From Prevotella sp. (GTDB lineage Bacteria; Bacteroidota; Bacteroidia; Bacteroidales; Bacteroidaceae), in the NCBI GenBank assembly GCA_016291085.1, contig JAEEVW010000018.1, positions 1 through 64,000 on the forward strand: a DNA stretch of 64,000 nucleotides, in the 5' to 3' direction. Below the pieces are notes generated by a model that was not told the DNA's origin, ran no database searches, and worked only from the letters and a program-made list of their open reading frames with translations. Positions 1-8,583 of this stretch are shown here, in pieces; within the stretch, counting starts at the first letter, position 1; each line of letters begins with the position of its first letter. The position numbers and the translations under genes are program-made.

Positions 1-156
1 ATTCATGCCAACGACTTTACTGCTGAATGGCGCTTGAACGTCCTGCGAGGCTATGCCTCCCGGCAGATTCCCGTCTCTCAGACTGGTCGGCAACGCCTGC
101 GTGTGTATCTGCTCGACCCAGGAATTGTACTTCAAGAGATTTTAATAATACAATAA
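1..156 (+). CDS. C-terminal end of a probable glycoside hydrolase (GH115-like), cut by window edge
   Basis: An open frame runs in from the left edge and ends at TAA 154-156, giving 51 residues. The tail reads like the final beta-sandwich strands of a large secreted carbohydrate enzyme: a basic segment, then RLRVYLLDPGIVLQEILI. The DPG-[IV]-VL-x-[EK]-I ending resembles the C-terminal domain of GH115 xylan alpha-glucuronidases as I remember it. The fragment has no catalytic residues, so the family is an inference and another polysaccharide-degrading enzyme is possible. Nothing recognisable lies between it and the next, convergent gene. Confidence 0.45.
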   Translation: MHANDFTAEWRLNVLRGYASRQIPVSQTGRQRLRVYLLDPGIVLQEILIIQ

Positions 157-229
157 CTTAAATTAAAAGAAACTTTCGCAACTTTTACGATGATAAGCAC
201 GTCTAGTGCTACCAATAAGATATTCCGTA

Positions 230-799
230 TCATAGTTTTTGAGTTTTCATGTTTTTTACAACTTTACATGGATTACCGACTGCTACCGTATTGGATGGGA
301 TGTCGCGAGTGACAACTGATCCAGCTCCGATAGTTACATTGTCGCCGATGGTGACACCTGGCAGAATGGTGGCACTGCCTCCAATCCAAACGTTGTTTCC
401 GATGGTTACAGACTTTGCCCATTCCTGACGGGTATTCCGTTCTACAGGGTCTGTACTGTGGCAGGCCGTATAGATGCTTACATTAGGTCCGATAAAACAG
501 TCATCGCCGATGGTAACAGGTGCTTCATCAAGAACGGTGAAGTTGAAGTTGGCAAAGAACCGCTTGCCAATGCTGATTTGTTTGCCATAGTCGCAGCGGA
601 ACGGCTGATTGATGAGGAAATTATCGTCGTCAGTATGCCCCAGCAGACCTTTCAGAATCTCCTTCATCCGCTGAGTCTCAGATGGACGGAGCATATTGAA
701 CTCATACAAGATCTCTCTAGTATTATGCAGTTCTGCAATCAATTCTGGCGTTGTGGCATCATAAACCATTCCTGCCAACATCTTCTCTTTTTCAGTCAT
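230..799 (-). CDS. Sugar O-acetyltransferase, maltose/galactoside acetyltransferase type
   Basis: The 189-residue protein is the usual length for the Maa/LacA/NodL family, which moves an acetyl group from acetyl-CoA to a sugar hydroxyl in the cytoplasm. The N-terminal Mac domain begins TEKEKMLAGMVYDA and includes LHNTREILYEFN. The left-handed beta-helix follows with hexapeptide repeats (IGDDCFIGPNVSIYTA, IGNNVWIGGSATILPGVTIGDN, VTIGAGSVVTRDIP). The catalytic His lies in TACHSTDP, and the end VAVGNPCKVVK is typical. It is a single gene transcribed toward the left edge, and the substrate cannot be told from sequence. Confidence 0.9.
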   Translation of the reverse strand: MTEKEKMLAGMVYDATTPELIAELHNTREILYEFNMLRPSETQRMKEILKGLLGHTDDDNFLINQPFRCDYGKQISIGKRFFANFNFTVLDEAPVTIGDDCFIGPNVSIYTACHSTDPVERNTRQEWAKSVTIGNNVWIGGSATILPGVTIGDNVTIGAGSVVTRDIPSNTVAVGNPCKVVKNMKTQKL

Positions 800-837
800 G
801 AATCATGCAGCATACTTGATTTTTCGTTTCTTCAGTT

Positions 838-1539
838 TCATTTCATGTACCCTACAGGGTTGTTGAGAATCAGAATCTGAGTATCTTTCAAGTTGAGGGC
901 CTTTGTTAGTGCCTCTTTATCCATCGAAGCACGGGGAACGGTAGCGAGTTTGGCTGCTGCACAATAAAGCCCGATGTTACCCGACACATATCCTGCATCC
1001 ATTGCGGCAAATGACTCTACCAGCTGACGCTGCGAGGCAAGGCCTTCTGGATAGCGTGAGATATCGGCTATCATCACAAGGAATACAGGAGCCTCCATCG
1101 GCTGCTTGCCACAAACGGCAGGACGAAGGTCTTCTGTGGTTATACGCGAGAGCTGACTCTGCTTTGCATCATAGAGATAGGCTCCACTGGCCATACAGAC
1201 ATAGATGTCGATATCCTGCGCATTAACGGCTGAAGGAGCTGTGCGCTTGCCGTCTTCTCGATTAACACCATTGGCAGCCCAAAGCAGCGAAGACAGGTCT
1301 TCGAGTGAGAGTTGCTTGTCGGCAAACTCGCGCTGGGAAGCACGGTCAGAGAGTGCCTGCATCAGCGAGACATCAAGTGTCTTATCAGGCTCCAACAGTT
1401 TGATGATGCTGTCTGCAGGAATCTCCGTAACAGCTTTCTCTGCCTTTGCTTCTGGTTGGTTACTTGCTGCGTTTCCGCAAGCTGTCTGTGCCAAAGTAAT
1501 GATACCAATGGCAGCCATCTTGATAATGTTCTTTTTCAT
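838..1539 (-). CDS. Nitroreductase-family lipoprotein (SagB-type fold)
   Basis: A 233-residue protein with a lipoprotein signal (positively charged start, hydrophobic stretch, lipobox LAQTAC around residue 21) followed by a nitroreductase/SagB-like FMN domain. Visible pieces are the RASQREFADKQLSLEDLSSLLWAANG start, the NAQDIDIYVCMASGAYLYD strand, and the end region with MDAGYVSGNIGLYCAAAKLATVPR and LNLKDTQILILNNPVGY. Family members are FMN-dependent oxidoreductases. An exported, membrane-anchored version is common in gut Bacteroidales, with unknown substrate. The upstream gap has a possible minus-strand -7 box (TAAATTTG, complement of 1620-1627) without a clear -33 box. Confidence 0.8.
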   Translation of the reverse strand: MKKNIIKMAAIGIITLAQTACGNAASNQPEAKAEKAVTEIPADSIIKLLEPDKTLDVSLMQALSDRASQREFADKQLSLEDLSSLLWAANGVNREDGKRTAPSAVNAQDIDIYVCMASGAYLYDAKQSQLSRITTEDLRPAVCGKQPMEAPVFLVMIADISRYPEGLASQRQLVESFAAMDAGYVSGNIGLYCAAAKLATVPRASMDKEALTKALNLKDTQILILNNPVGYMK

Positions 1540-1739
1540 ATTCCTAATCGTTTAGTACCGTCAACTCGATTGTATGTTTCAAACCAATCTCAATCATAAA
1601 CAATCCTAAATATCAGGTGCAAATTTACGAAATATGCCGCAAATTCCGTATATTTGCCCAGTAATTACAACATAGTTTAAGGATTTACACTAAAAGACAC
1701 AGCAAAACTGGCAAAGAAATTCTAAAATAGAGAATCAGT

Positions 1740-3071
1740 ATGAATAGAAGAGTAAAGGGAAAAATATTGTTTGGAACAACAGCATTAGCTCTTGTTTTTC
1801 TTACGGCCTGTCAGACGAATAATATATCAGAAGCCCAAAGATTTGATACGAGCATCAAGAAGGAGCTGCCTTTCCGCATTGATTCCCTGCGTTGGTTTGA
1901 CGGCACAGATATGCCAACGTATAAGTTTGCCCATCATAATTACGTTACGACACTGCCTGACGCAGAGATAAGTATGAACGGTGAATTGTCAGTCTACAGG
2001 ACTTTCGACTTTCAGAAAGCATCTAGACAGACGGAAGATAAGGTGTGGCGCAATGTTGTTGTATCGAAAAAGAACCAGCGCATCATCTGCGTAGACCGCT
2101 ATCTGCGAGACGGACGGACACAGGGGTATGTCTATGTGCTTCAAAGTGAATCCAAGAGATATCCTACCTTGGGCAAATACCATTGGGACGTCAGCGATTC
2201 CCACAACATCGAGTTAGCGGGCACGACTCTTGGTCATCTGAGGAATCTCACACTAAGAAGGATAAAGGGAAATGGCAATTATGCTGCTCCTGCTTCTCAA
2301 GATGAATATTGGACTTTGATGTTCCATGCCGATTCGCTCTTTGAGGGTGGCCTATATGCAGAGGCGAAACAGACGTATGACCTTGCCTTCACCGAAGACC
2401 GCTACATACTGCCCTACCATCTGTCGGAGGTGGCCAGGAAAATGATGGGCATACGAAATGACGACGCTGCCCTAGCCTATCTCAACCATCGCGTCAAGAT
2501 GGAACCGGACTTCTACGAAGAATCTTCCGAATGTCCTTTCCCTGCATTGAGAAACACGTTCGAGGTGCGGCAGCGCAAATGGAATTACGACCTCGCCCAA
2601 AAACATTTGCTGGAGTGGATTTTTGAGCGCGACAATCACGACCGTGTGCTTTGGTTCCAGGCAGCCAACAGACGCCACGAATCGTCGGAGCGCATTGAGA
2701 GGCTTGCACAGCGGGCTATGGACACGGACAGCACTAACTTGGAAATGGTAACACGGATTCTGGCAGAAACGGGCTATCCCAGTAAAGCGCGGGTCGGTGA
2801 CTTCGCGTCGCAAGCCGTCTGGCTGGTCATCCAGCATAGCGACTTGGAGGTACAGAAGCAGTACTTGCCGCAATTGGAGAAAGCAGCACGCAATGGCGAT
2901 CTGCCTCCGGCAATGATTGCAGCGCTGAAAGACCGTATTGATGTCCGTGAGGGACGTCCGCAGAAATACGGTACTCAGTTGGGGCCTGACGGACTATGTC
3001 CATTACTCGATGCCTCGCGTGTCAATGAATGGCGAAAAGAGGTTGGGCTGCCACCAATCGAGATAAAATAA
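1740..3071 (+). CDS. Lipoprotein of unknown function with TPR-like C-terminal half
   Basis: A 443-residue protein. It begins with a lipoprotein signal (NRRVKGKILFGTTALALVFLTAC, lipobox ending at about Cys 24), so it is probably anchored in the outer membrane. Residues 30-170 look beta-rich and match no family I recognise. From about residue 190 the pattern is helical and TPR-like (ADSLFEGGLYAEAKQTYDLAF, AALAYLNHRVKMEPD, LLEWIFERDNHDRVLWFQAANR). It is the first gene of a run with the zinc-ribbon gene, which starts 5 bp downstream. Function unknown. Confidence 0.75.
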   Translation: MNRRVKGKILFGTTALALVFLTACQTNNISEAQRFDTSIKKELPFRIDSLRWFDGTDMPTYKFAHHNYVTTLPDAEISMNGELSVYRTFDFQKASRQTEDKVWRNVVVSKKNQRIICVDRYLRDGRTQGYVYVLQSESKRYPTLGKYHWDVSDSHNIELAGTTLGHLRNLTLRRIKGNGNYAAPASQDEYWTLMFHADSLFEGGLYAEAKQTYDLAFTEDRYILPYHLSEVARKMMGIRNDDAALAYLNHRVKMEPDFYEESSECPFPALRNTFEVRQRKWNYDLAQKHLLEWIFERDNHDRVLWFQAANRRHESSERIERLAQRAMDTDSTNLEMVTRILAETGYPSKARVGDFASQAVWLVIQHSDLEVQKQYLPQLEKAARNGDLPPAMIAALKDRIDVREGRPQKYGTQLGPDGLCPLLDASRVNEWRKEVGLPPIEIK

Positions 3072-3076
3072 CGAGA

Positions 3077-3370
3077 ATGGCCTGGAAACTGAAATATCGC
3101 TGCAAGGCCTGCGGCTATGAAGCTGAGGTGTATGAGGGGCGTGGCTTGTTCCGCCAGCAGATTACACCTATGACTTGCCCAGACTGCAAGACTATCCAGA
3201 ACATTGTTGTGGGTGGTATCATTGCCGACGTGGCTCCGTCCTACAGGAGCGAGGTGGGACGCTTGTGCTTGCAGTGTGGCAGCGATAATATCCGTATTTG
3301 GGATGGCAAGACCTGTCCCAAGTGCCAAGGCGAAATGGAAGAAACGGGAGAAAAGGAGTTTTGGACATAA
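3077..3370 (+). CDS. Small zinc-ribbon protein
   Basis: A 97-residue protein with four CxxC knuckles: CKAC, CPDC, CLQC and CPKC. They make two treble-clef or ribbon-like zinc sites. A longer in-frame start at 3029 would overlap the previous gene. The ATG at 3077 (MAWKLKYRC) is preferred because the first knuckle follows at once and it leaves a 5-bp gap. The acidic C-terminus (EMEETGEKEFWT) is unremarkable. Probable role is nucleic-acid or protein binding, but that is inference. Confidence 0.75.
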   Translation: MAWKLKYRCKACGYEAEVYEGRGLFRQQITPMTCPDCKTIQNIVVGGIIADVAPSYRSEVGRLCLQCGSDNIRIWDGKTCPKCQGEMEETGEKEFWT

Positions 3371-3426
3371 GTGTCTATCTGACCGATAAGGAGAATATGG
3401 GGAATTTTGCCTACGAGGACGGTTAT

Positions 3427-3492
3427 AGTACGCACGGGACGTACTGCCAGTACGCTCCTTACGTACCACGAGTACGCTCACGACGTACTAAA
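3427..3492. repeat. Three tandem 22-bp units, each an AGTACG-N7-CGTACT dyad
   Basis: Units begin at 3427, 3449 and 3471. Each contains AGTACG, seven variable bases and CGTACT (CGTACC in the middle unit), so six half-sites alternate in orientation at 3427, 3440, 3449, 3462, 3471 and 3484. The array lies after the zinc-ribbon gene and ends 17 bp before the -33 box of the next gene. It may be a stacked operator or a run of hairpins in RNA. Confidence 0.85.
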
Positions 3493-3508
3493 ACTTTCCC
3501 AGCATTCC

Positions 3509-3540
3509 TTTGGCGGTTTGCTCGTTTATTTGTAATTTTG
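3509..3540 (+). promoter_or_regulatory. Bacteroidetes-type promoter for the 3569 gene
   Basis: TTTG at 3509-3512, 20 bp, then TAATTTTG at 3533-3540, matching the known TTTG / TAnnTTTG consensus. The start codon is 28 bp further on. Confidence 0.7.
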
Positions 3541-3568
3541 CAGTCAGATTACAAGAAACGATTGTGTT

Positions 3569-4009
3569 ATGACAGAACAAGAAATATTCAGAGCGAAAGC
3601 CAAGGACGGCTATACCGTTTGCTTTGCAGAGCAATGCCCTATGAAAGAGCAGTGTCTGCGCTTTTTGGTGGGGCAATATATACCTGACACCAAGAGTACC
3701 TATCATTGTGTGAATCCACACTATCAGGATGTGGCTACGGAGCATTGTACGCTATTCCGCAATTCGGAGAAGGTAAAGTTTGCGAAGGGTATGAAAAACA
3801 TCTTCAATGCCGACATGCCTCGCAGGGTAGAGCCATTCGTGCGCCAAAGACTCATCGGCAAGCATTGCCGCACCTACTACTTTGAGTATCGCAGAGGTGC
3901 GCGCCTCATACCTCCTACTGTTCAGGAAGAAGTGCGCAGCCTTTTCCGTGAGGCAGGCTGGAACGAAGAGGTCCACTTTGACGGCTATGTGGAGGATTAT
4001 GATTGGTAA
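3569..4009 (+). CDS. Conserved hypothetical protein, DUF6078-like
   Basis: A 146-residue cytosolic protein. Four cysteines sit in the first 60 residues (CFAEQCPMKEQC, YHCVNP, EHCTLF), which suggests a metal-bound or disulphide-stabilised N-terminal module. The rest has a basic region (RRVEPFVRQRLIGKHCRTYYFEYRRGARLIPP) and an acidic tail. It resembles a family I remember as DUF6078, restricted to Bacteroidetes, but this is from memory. It has its own promoter just downstream of the AGTACG/CGTACT array, which could therefore regulate it. Confidence 0.65.
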   Translation: MTEQEIFRAKAKDGYTVCFAEQCPMKEQCLRFLVGQYIPDTKSTYHCVNPHYQDVATEHCTLFRNSEKVKFAKGMKNIFNADMPRRVEPFVRQRLIGKHCRTYYFEYRRGARLIPPTVQEEVRSLFREAGWNEEVHFDGYVEDYDW

Positions 4010-4047
4010 GTATTAGTTAGCTCAAATAGCCCTCGTATATTTCATCT

Positions 4048-4596
4048 ATGCTTAGAGATTTCATCGCCATCGACTTTGAGACAGCTAATCAGGAACCGTC
4101 GAGTGTCTGCTCTATTGGAGTAGTCATGGTTCGTGACGGGCAGATAGTGGACTCGTTCTACAGCCTGATTCAGCCTGAGCCGAACTACTATAATTATTGG
4201 TGTCAGCGGGTACATGGTATCTCGCAGAGCGAAACAGACGATGCACCAGTGTTTTCTAAAGTGTGGCAGCAGTTGGAGAAACGAATTGTCGAGTTGTACT
4301 TCTCTAACCAAGAGCTTGATGACATAAGATACCAGATAGCCACCCTACCCTTTGTGGCTCACAATGCCCGTTTCGATGAAGGCTGTCTGAAAGCCGTGTT
4401 CAGAGTCTATCAGATGGACTATCCCGACTATCGTTTCTACGATACCCTGACAGCATCCCGCAGACAATTTGGTCATTCGTTGCCAAATCACCAACTACAT
4501 ACTGTAGCTGCTGCCTGCGGCTACGACCTCGAGAACCATCATCACGCTTTGGCCGATGCCGAAGCCTGTGCAGCTATTGCCCTATACCTTTTATAA
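4048..4596 (+). CDS. 3'-5' exonuclease, DEDDh family (DnaQ-like)
   Basis: A 182-residue exonuclease domain. The metal-binding residues are visible: FIAIDFETA (Asp and Glu of Exo I), VAHNARFDEGCL (Exo II Asp) and HHALADAEACA (Exo III His and Asp). The WCQRVHGISQSE element is also typical. Stand-alone proteins of this size degrade 3' ends of DNA or RNA or proofread in trans. There is no polymerase, UvrC or helicase domain attached. It lies between unrelated small genes, so its partner cannot be inferred. Confidence 0.88.
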   Translation: MLRDFIAIDFETANQEPSSVCSIGVVMVRDGQIVDSFYSLIQPEPNYYNYWCQRVHGISQSETDDAPVFSKVWQQLEKRIVELYFSNQELDDIRYQIATLPFVAHNARFDEGCLKAVFRVYQMDYPDYRFYDTLTASRRQFGHSLPNHQLHTVAAACGYDLENHHHALADAEACAAIALYLL

Positions 4597-4661
4597 AGTA
4601 TATTGCAACTTTTCGCTCATATAATACGTCTAACAAATAAATACTTTTAAAGAGAACAATT

Positions 4662-4979
4662 ATGATACTATCAACAACCCCACAGATTGAAGGTCGCCCC
4701 ATCCGTGAATACAAAGGAGTGGTGACAGGTGAAATCATTATTGGTGCCAATGTGCTTAAAGACTTCATGGCTGGTCTAACGGACTTCTTCGGCGGACGCA
4801 GCAGTTCGTACGAGAAAGTACTCATCGAGGCCAAAGATTCTTCCATGCAGGAGATGATTCAACGTGCCCAAGCTCTTGGTGCCAATGCTATCGTTGGCAT
4901 CGACATCGACTATGAGACCATCGGAGCCAACAGTTCCATGCTTATGGTGGCCACCAGCGGAACAGCCGTAGTCATCTGA
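4662..4979 (+). CDS. YbjQ/UPF0145 family protein
   Basis: A 105-residue protein of typical length for the heavy-metal-binding-domain family PF01906. Hallmarks are [23 protein letters not shown], the [12 protein letters not shown] loop, and [15 protein letters not shown] near the end. The family forms pentamers of unclear function. The gene is separated from the exonuclease gene by 65 bp and is followed immediately by the possibly frameshifted small gene. Confidence 0.85.
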   Translation: MILSTTPQIEGRPIREYKGVVTGEIIIGANVLKDFMAGLTDFFGGRSSSYEKVLIEAKDSSMQEMIQRAQALGANAIVGIDIDYETIGANSSMLMVATSGTAVVI

Positions 4980-5042
4980 AATGAACGAAGAAAAAGACTG
5001 GAACGACGCTAACGTCTGATTAACAACAAAGCCTATCAGACG

Positions 5043-5288
5043 ATGAATGGCTTGACTCGCTATATGGATTGCGACTATCTGGACGGATGCTGTCGGAGTT
5101 TACAAACGACTACCACGTACATCGACATCGCGGGCGCATCGCCTAATCAGGTTTCGCCAGAGCATATCGGCGCACTCGACATGGTGGGCACGGGTCATGC
5201 CGTAGATGCCTTCAGGCAGGTGATGGCCGAGGGCGGCGAAGAGTCAAATGAATGGCTGGAGCCTATGACCGACGAAGTCTATAATTAA
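5043..5288 (+). CDS. Small protein of unknown function, possibly the 3' part of a frameshifted gene
   Basis: The frame from ATG 5043 encodes 81 residues with no family I recognise (TRYMDCDYLDGCCRSLQ, then an acidic end). Just upstream, ATG 4981 (one base after the YbjQ stop) opens a frame reading MNEEKDWNDANV before a TGA at 5017. The 5043 frame is open back to 5013 and reads RLINNKAYQT before its ATG. One extra base near 5013 would join them into MNEEKDWNDANRLINNKAYQT and so on, about 102 residues. The true gene may therefore be 4981-5288 with a one-base deletion. It overlaps the end of trpA by four bases, tail to tail. Confidence 0.45.
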   Translation: MNGLTRYMDCDYLDGCCRSLQTTTTYIDIAGASPNQVSPEHIGALDMVGTGHAVDAFRQVMAEGGEESNEWLEPMTDEVYN

Positions 5289-6059
5289 GAATCCAATGCT
5301 TCAAACAGTTGAGTGAGGGCAGCGTCAGCGTTGCCCTCGGCCTCGTTTAGGAGGGTGACGAACTTAGAGCCGATGATGGCACCAGCGGCGTTGTCTTGGG
5401 CGGATTGGAGGGTCTGGCGATTGCTGATGCCGAAGCCAATCATACGGGGATTGCGCAGGTGCATCTGGTCGATGCGACGGAAGTAGGCCTGCTTGGCATC
5501 ATCGAACGACTGTTGGGCACCAGTGATGGCGGCAGAGCTGACCATATAGATGAAGCCATCGGTATTTTGGTCGATGAAGCGGATGCGCTCCTCGCTGGTC
5601 TCGGGAGTGATGAGCATGATAACGCGCAAGTCGTAGCGGTCTGCGATGGGCTTTACTATATTTTGGTAGTCATCGAAAGGCAGGTCGGGGATAATCATGC
5701 CGCTGACACCACTTTCGACGCAACTCTTACAAAACGCCTCGATGCCGTAGTGGAGAATGGGATTGAGATAGCCCATGAGGATAAGGGGGATTTGCACTTG
5801 CGTCTTGATGGCCTTCAGCTGGGCGAAGAGTTTGGAAAGAGTCATACCATTCTTCAGGGCCTGAGTGGCAGCACTCTGGATAACTGGACCGTCGGCCAGC
5901 GGGTCGCTGAAGGGAATGCCGACCTCAATGAAGTCGATGCCGCGACGCTGCATGGTCAGGATAACGTCGCCTGTGCCTTCGAGTGTAGGACAGCCGGCAC
6001 AGAAATAGAGCGAAAGGAATTTTTTGTCTTTTGGTTGCTCAGCAAAGAGCTTATTGATC

Positions 6060-6070
<11 letters not shown>
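5285..6070 (-). CDS. trpA: Tryptophan synthase alpha chain
   Basis: A 261-residue TIM barrel that cleaves indole-3-glycerol phosphate to indole and glyceraldehyde-3-phosphate and passes indole to TrpB. Diagnostic segments are LYFCAGCPTLEGT, FIEVGIPFSDPLADGPVIQ (with the catalytic Glu and the loop-2 Asp region), GMIIPDLPFDDY and GFGISN near the phosphate site. It is the last gene of the trp operon, and its start overlaps the trpF stop by 11 bp, so translation is probably coupled. Confidence 0.97.
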
Positions 6071-6683
<613 letters not shown>

Positions 6684-6750
6684 TTGAGTAATCATAATTC
6701 TCAATTTTCAATTCTCTAATCGTTTCTTTAGTACACTTTGTACCTTTAGG

Positions 6751-7494
6751 TCAAAGAATTCTCAATTTGAACTCCGCGAGTGCCTGGCCAGGATCGGCAG
6801 TTTTCATAAAGGTCTCGCCAATGAGGAAGCCACGGAAGCCGGCTTGACGGAGAAGACGGACTGTCTCCGGATTGCTGATGCCACTCTCGCTTACTTTAAC
6901 AGCATCGTTTGGAAGTAGTTCTGCTAAACGGAACGAATTGTCCACATCTGTTACAAACGAACCGAGGTTGCGGTTGTTGATGCCGTAGAGGTCGGGACCG
7001 AGTTCAGCGTATTCAAGTTCTGCTTCGGAGTGCATTTCCAGAAGAACTTCAAGGCCTAATGCATGCGCCTTATTCATCAGCGCAGCACACGCCTGTTTCG
7101 ACAGGCAGGCGGCAATGAGCAGCACAGCACTGGCACCACAGAGGGCGGCAGCATAGAGCTGGGCCTCATCGATGACGAAATTCTTGTAGAGGATGGGGAG
7201 GGTGACACCACTTTGGCGCGCTTGACGGATATAGTCGTCGTGTCCACCAAAGAAGTGCTCGTCGGTAAGGATGCTCAGGGCTGCGGCACCATTCTGCTGG
7301 TAGGACAGCGGGATGATGTCAGCATGTCCGTCTTCCTTGATCCATCCCTTCGAGGGCGAACGGCGCTTGAACTCGGCGATGATGCCGGTATCGGATGCCA
7401 ACAGGGCCTCGCGGAGGGATGGCTTCTTTGCATAGAGAGCAGCCACTTCCTCGCGCTTGTGGGCGATGATTTGCTCCAAAATATCTTTTGCCAT
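6751..7494 (-). CDS. trpC: Indole-3-glycerol phosphate synthase
   Basis: A 247-residue stand-alone enzyme that closes the indole ring from CdRP. Motifs are IAEFKRRSPSKGWI (substrate Lys and phosphate binding), ALSILTDEHFFGG, LPILYKNFVIDEAQLY (catalytic Lys strand), GINNRNLGSF and VKVSESGI. It is not fused to trpF, as is usual in Bacteroidales. A 67-bp gap to the trpF start holds the dyad CTTTG-T-ACCT-TT-AGGT-CAAAG (6736-6756). Confidence 0.96.
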   Translation of the reverse strand: MAKDILEQIIAHKREEVAALYAKKPSLREALLASDTGIIAEFKRRSPSKGWIKEDGHADIIPLSYQQNGAAALSILTDEHFFGGHDDYIRQARQSGVTLPILYKNFVIDEAQLYAAALCGASAVLLIAACLSKQACAALMNKAHALGLEVLLEMHSEAELEYAELGPDLYGINNRNLGSFVTDVDNSFRLAELLPNDAVKVSESGISNPETVRLLRQAGFRGFLIGETFMKTADPGQALAEFKLRIL

Positions 7495-7534
7495 AGCTTA
7501 ATTCGTTTAATTCCTGAAATTCGTGGTCGAAAAA

Positions 7535-8545
7535 TTAGCTGTTCAGTTCCACGAACTTCTTGAATGTCCGTAATGCCGCGCCGCTGTCAATGCTCTCGCG
7601 GGCAATCTCGATGCACTCCTCGATGCTCTTCTGGCCTTTCTCCAGTACTTGTATACCAAAGGCGGCATTTGCCAGAACGATGTTCTTCTGGGCGGGCAGG
7701 GCACGATTCTCGAGTACAGAGTCGAAGATCTGAGCAGCCTCTTCCTCAGTAGCACCACCCACGAGTTCCTCGGGTTTGGCAATATCGAAACCTAAGTCCT
7801 TTGGTGAGAAGATGCGCTCATAGTCCTTCGTATTTACCTTGAAGTCGCCAGTCAGTGAAATCTCGTCGTAGCCGTCGATACTGTTTACGATACCATAGTC
7901 GATACCAAGTTTCTGATACACCTGACTATAGAGGCGCATCTGGTCGAGATTGGCCACTCCCAGCAGTTGGCATTTAGGCTGGGATGGATTTACGATAGGT
8001 CCTAAGAGATTGAAGATAGTGGGGAACTGCAGCGCCTTGCGGATAGGTCCCACGAACTTCATAGCCTTGGCGAAGAGCTGGGCATGGAGATAGACGATGC
8101 CGGCCTCGTTGAGCGAGCGGTTCAGCTTGTCGATATCATCCGTGAACTTGATGCCGTGATGCTGTATAACATTCGATGCTCCAGATACTGAAGTGGCAGC
8201 ATAGTTACCATGTTTTGCCACCTTGTAACCAGCTCCGGCAATAACGAAACAAGCGGTGGTAGAGATATTAAACGTGTTCTTGCGGTCACCACCAGTACCG
8301 ACTACATCAATATATCTGTCGGCCTGGAGGATGGCTGGCACACCAGTCTCGAGGATACCATCGCGGAATCCAAGGAGTTCGTCGACTGATACACCACGCA
8401 TCTGCAGACATGTAAGCAGTGCTGTAATCTGTTCGTTGGGATATTCACTCTGTGTGATACCAATCAGAATGGTCTTCATCTCCTCGCGGGAGAGCTCTTC
8501 GTGATTCAGCAGGCGGAAGAGGTAGCCTTTCATTGTCTGTTCCAT
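7535..8545 (-). CDS. trpD: Anthranilate phosphoribosyltransferase
   Basis: A 336-residue enzyme joining anthranilate to PRPP. It has the helical N-terminus (LSREEMKTILIGI) and the PRPP-binding segment DVVGTGGDRKNTFNIST, followed by VAKHGNYAATSVSGASNVIQHHG. The family normally shows GDG and HGN-rSxSsxxGsADvLE here; the GDRKN and SGASNVIQ forms are those I associate with Bacteroidetes. It is a stand-alone protein in the trp operon, separated from trpG by a short spacer filled with an 8-bp repeat. Confidence 0.96.
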   Translation of the reverse strand: MEQTMKGYLFRLLNHEELSREEMKTILIGITQSEYPNEQITALLTCLQMRGVSVDELLGFRDGILETGVPAILQADRYIDVVGTGGDRKNTFNISTTACFVIAGAGYKVAKHGNYAATSVSGASNVIQHHGIKFTDDIDKLNRSLNEAGIVYLHAQLFAKAMKFVGPIRKALQFPTIFNLLGPIVNPSQPKCQLLGVANLDQMRLYSQVYQKLGIDYGIVNSIDGYDEISLTGDFKVNTKDYERIFSPKDLGFDIAKPEELVGGATEEEAAQIFDSVLENRALPAQKNIVLANAAFGIQVLEKGQKSIEECIEIARESIDSGAALRTFKKFVELNS

Positions 8546-8546
8546 A

Positions 8547-8583
8547 TCTTTTACTTTTTATCTTTTTATTTTTTTACCTTTTA
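8547..8583. repeat. T-rich 8-bp-period repeat between trpG and trpD
   Basis: Alternating TTTTTAC-like units fill the gene junction. On the mRNA strand they read as A-rich AGTAAAAA/GGTAAAAA words ending just before the trpD start. The same word recurs at 31213-31250 and 50421-50457. Confidence 0.7.

Noticed and set aside
3427..3492. CRISPR array
   Set aside because: Units are contiguous with no spacers, only three copies exist, and no cas genes are present in the window.
6736..6756. Rho-independent terminator between trpC and trpF
   Set aside because: The loop would be two bases and no U run follows; treated as an operator-like dyad only.
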